DNA of 6,736 bases from Lachnospiraceae bacterium UBA1718 (GTDB lineage: Bacteria; Bacillota; Clostridia; Lachnospirales; Lachnospiraceae), in the NCBI GenBank assembly GCA_002317245.1, contig DCIU01000114.1, positions 4,902 to 11,637 of the forward strand, written 5' to 3'. The position numbers and the translations under genes were made by a program. The stretch's first letter is position 1, and each line of letters starts with the position of its first letter. The notes beneath the pieces were generated by a model that was not told the DNA's origin, did no database searches, and worked only from the letters and a program-made list of their open reading frames with translations. Positions 6,003 through 6,736 of the stretch are shown in pieces.

Positions 6003-6614
6003 ATATTTCTTGAGATCAACCTTATTATCAATTACTTCTATATCATCAGCTCTAAGGAGAGTGGCCTGGGCCTCACCGCCACCGAAGGCGAAGGCACCAG
6101 CAAGCTCTCCCTTGGAATTAACTACCCTGTAGCAGGGAATATTATCAGGGTCAGGATTATGATGAAGGGCATTACCGACGGCTCTTGCCATCTTCTTATC
6201 ACCTGCCATCAGAGCAACCTGTCCATAGGTTGCCACCTTCCCCTTAGGTATCTTCTTAACAGCTTCATAGATCCTCTTAGTCGGGCTGTCAGATATAATA
6301 TCATAGCTCTCAGCAATCATTCGCTCAATATCAGACCTTGGAATAGAACCATCGAGAATAATGGTATTCCAGTGTTCCTTATTCTGATGGTATCCAGGGA
6401 TAACCGCATCATAGGTCATACGCCACAGATCCCTCCACTCCGGATTGACCTTAACATTGAGATTAATATATCCATCTCGCTCATAGGTCCACAGAAAAGC
6501 TTTCTTATTCTTTTCGTATCTGACTAACTGCCAGTTCGGGTCGTGGAATGGCAGATCCTTATATGTATCTTTGAATGATAATCCGTAGCTTAAAGCTTCT
6601 TCACGTGTCTTCAT
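5988..6614 (-). CDS. MmcQ/YjbR-domain and O6-alkylguanine-DNA alkyltransferase-like fusion protein
   Basis: A 208-residue cytoplasmic protein. Residues 1 to about 108 match the MmcQ/YjbR (DUF419) pattern: TREEALSYGLSFKDTYKDLPF, then NWQLVRYEKNKKAFLW, LNVKVNPEW, VIPGYHQNKEHWNTIILDG and a final IERMIAESYDII helix. Residues 111 to about 195 match the DNA-binding and active-site region of the Ogt/MGMT family: IPKGKVATYGQVA (122-134), ARAVGNAL (143-150, with Arg144 as the expected base-flipping finger) and IPCYRVVNSKGEL (159-171) with the putative acceptor Cys161. Family members normally read PCHRV, with a later LLxxE Glu completing the Cys-His-Glu relay. Here the His is Tyr162, and the Glu position is best aligned with Asp190. 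Cys161 is kept, so this is not the Trp-type ATL variant. Repair by stoichiometric alkyl transfer is possible but uncertain, and alkyl-lesion recognition is an alternative. ATG 6614 is supported because TREEALSYG belongs to the conserved domain start. It converges with PPK2, with a 10-base gap. Confidence 0.88.
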   Translation of the reverse strand: MKTREEALSYGLSFKDTYKDLPFHDPNWQLVRYEKNKKAFLWTYERDGYINLNVKVNPEWRDLWRMTYDAVIPGYHQNKEHWNTIILDGSIPRSDIERMIAESYDIISDSPTKRIYEAVKKIPKGKVATYGQVALMAGDKKMARAVGNALHHNPDPDNIPCYRVVNSKGELAGAFAFGGGEAQATLLRADDIEVIDNKVDLKKYGIIL

Positions 6615-6621
6615 AGTCTTA

Positions 6622-6630
6622 ATTATATCA
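6622..6630 (-). promoter_or_regulatory. Extended -10 promoter for the MmcQ-alkyltransferase fusion gene
   Basis: Read on the minus strand this is TGATATAAT, a perfect TGn-TATAAT extended -10 element. The best upstream -35 candidate is TTGCTT at 19-base spacing (plus positions 6647-6652), which is weak, but extended -10 promoters can dispense with it. Only seven bases (6615-6621) separate TATAAT from ATG 6614. The transcript would therefore begin at or within a base or so of the start codon, and there is no convincing Shine-Dalgarno. Confidence 0.55.
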
Positions 6631-6665
6631 TCTTTTCCCTGAGGATAAGCAATTAACAGAAAATA

Positions 6666-6674
6666 TGGTAAAAT
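6666..6674 (+). promoter_or_regulatory. Extended -10 promoter for the rightmost gene
   Basis: TGGTAAAAT is an extended -10 element (TGn plus TAAAAT, five of six consensus bases). Transcription would start near 6681, leaving a leader of about 27 bases with AAGGA at 6696-6700 before ATG 6708. A -35 match is poor (TAAGCA at 6646-6651, 17-base spacing). TATATA at 6679-6684 is a less well placed alternative. It lies back to back with the divergent promoter of the fusion gene. Confidence 0.45.
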
Positions 6675-6707
6675 GGCATATATAAGTGTGTAGTTAAGGA
6701 CTAATCT

Positions 6708-6736
6708 ATGAGAATTACAGGTGGACTGGTATTTGA
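6708..6736 (+). CDS. Start of an unidentified gene, truncated by the window end
   Basis: ATG 6708 has a good Shine-Dalgarno (AAGGA 6696-6700, seven-base spacer) and a promoter candidate upstream. Only nine complete codons are visible, reading MRITGGLVF. This is too short to identify. The opening would suit an amidohydrolase-type enzyme (such as the NagA or dihydroorotase N-terminal strand, with its xxxGGLVFD-like pattern) or an RsmD-type rRNA methyltransferase (which often begins MRIxxG), but neither can be chosen. Confidence 0.6.

Noticed and set aside
5952..6527. 191-codon plus-strand reading frame overlapping the MmcQ-alkyltransferase gene
   Set aside because: It is antisense to a gene with clear family motifs, starts inside the end of the PPK2 gene, has no ribosome site, and its product resembles no protein pattern I know.

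Overview
The window looks like chromosomal DNA of a low-to-mid GC anaerobic Firmicute, most likely Lachnospiraceae of the Butyrivibrio/Roseburia type. This is inferred from AAG-rich lysine codons, AGGAGG-type ribosome sites, TATAAT and TGnTATAAT promoters, and the gene families present. I see no mobile element, CRISPR array, rRNA or tRNA.

Layout, left to right. (1) 1-267: the 3' end of a gene for a protein resembling the catalytic domain of 2-oxoacid dehydrogenase E2 (CAT fold), with Glu where the catalytic His normally sits. (2) 301-3156: a large MscS-type mechanosensitive channel preceded by two big extracytoplasmic modules with Cache-like features. (3) 3214-4059: a self-contained unit with a near-consensus promoter, a hairpin at the mRNA 5' end, a 226-residue protein lacking Cys, Pro and His and resembling the C-terminal part of the flagellar cap protein FliD, and a strong intrinsic terminator. 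(4) 4023-4452: a small conserved-looking protein of unknown function. Its most natural ATG lies inside the right arm of that terminator, one base after the stop of a six-codon reading frame that has its own Shine-Dalgarno. This could be a translation-controlled readthrough device. (5) 4553-5977: a tandem two-domain PPK2 enzyme (polyphosphate:AMP phosphotransferase), N-terminal half degenerate and C-terminal half canonical. (6) 5988-6614, minus strand: a fusion of an MmcQ/YjbR domain with an O6-alkylguanine-DNA alkyltransferase-like domain. It converges on the PPK2 gene with a 10-base gap and appears to be transcribed from an extended -10 promoter placed so that the mRNA would be almost leaderless. 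(7) 6708-6736: the first nine codons of a further plus-strand gene, divergent from the fusion gene.

The genes do not form one pathway. The plus-strand genes could be partly co-transcribed: the E2-like gene with the channel gene (33-base gap, no terminator seen), and the unknown protein with PPK2 (100-base gap, no terminator). The channel, the polyphosphate enzyme and the alkyl-DNA repair-like protein would fit a general stress theme, but that is only an inference from proximity.

The points most worth a second look are the terminator/mini-ORF/start-codon overlap at 4013-4059, the double-sensor MscS architecture, the FliD-like orphan, and the altered active-site residues in the E2-like and alkyltransferase-like proteins.
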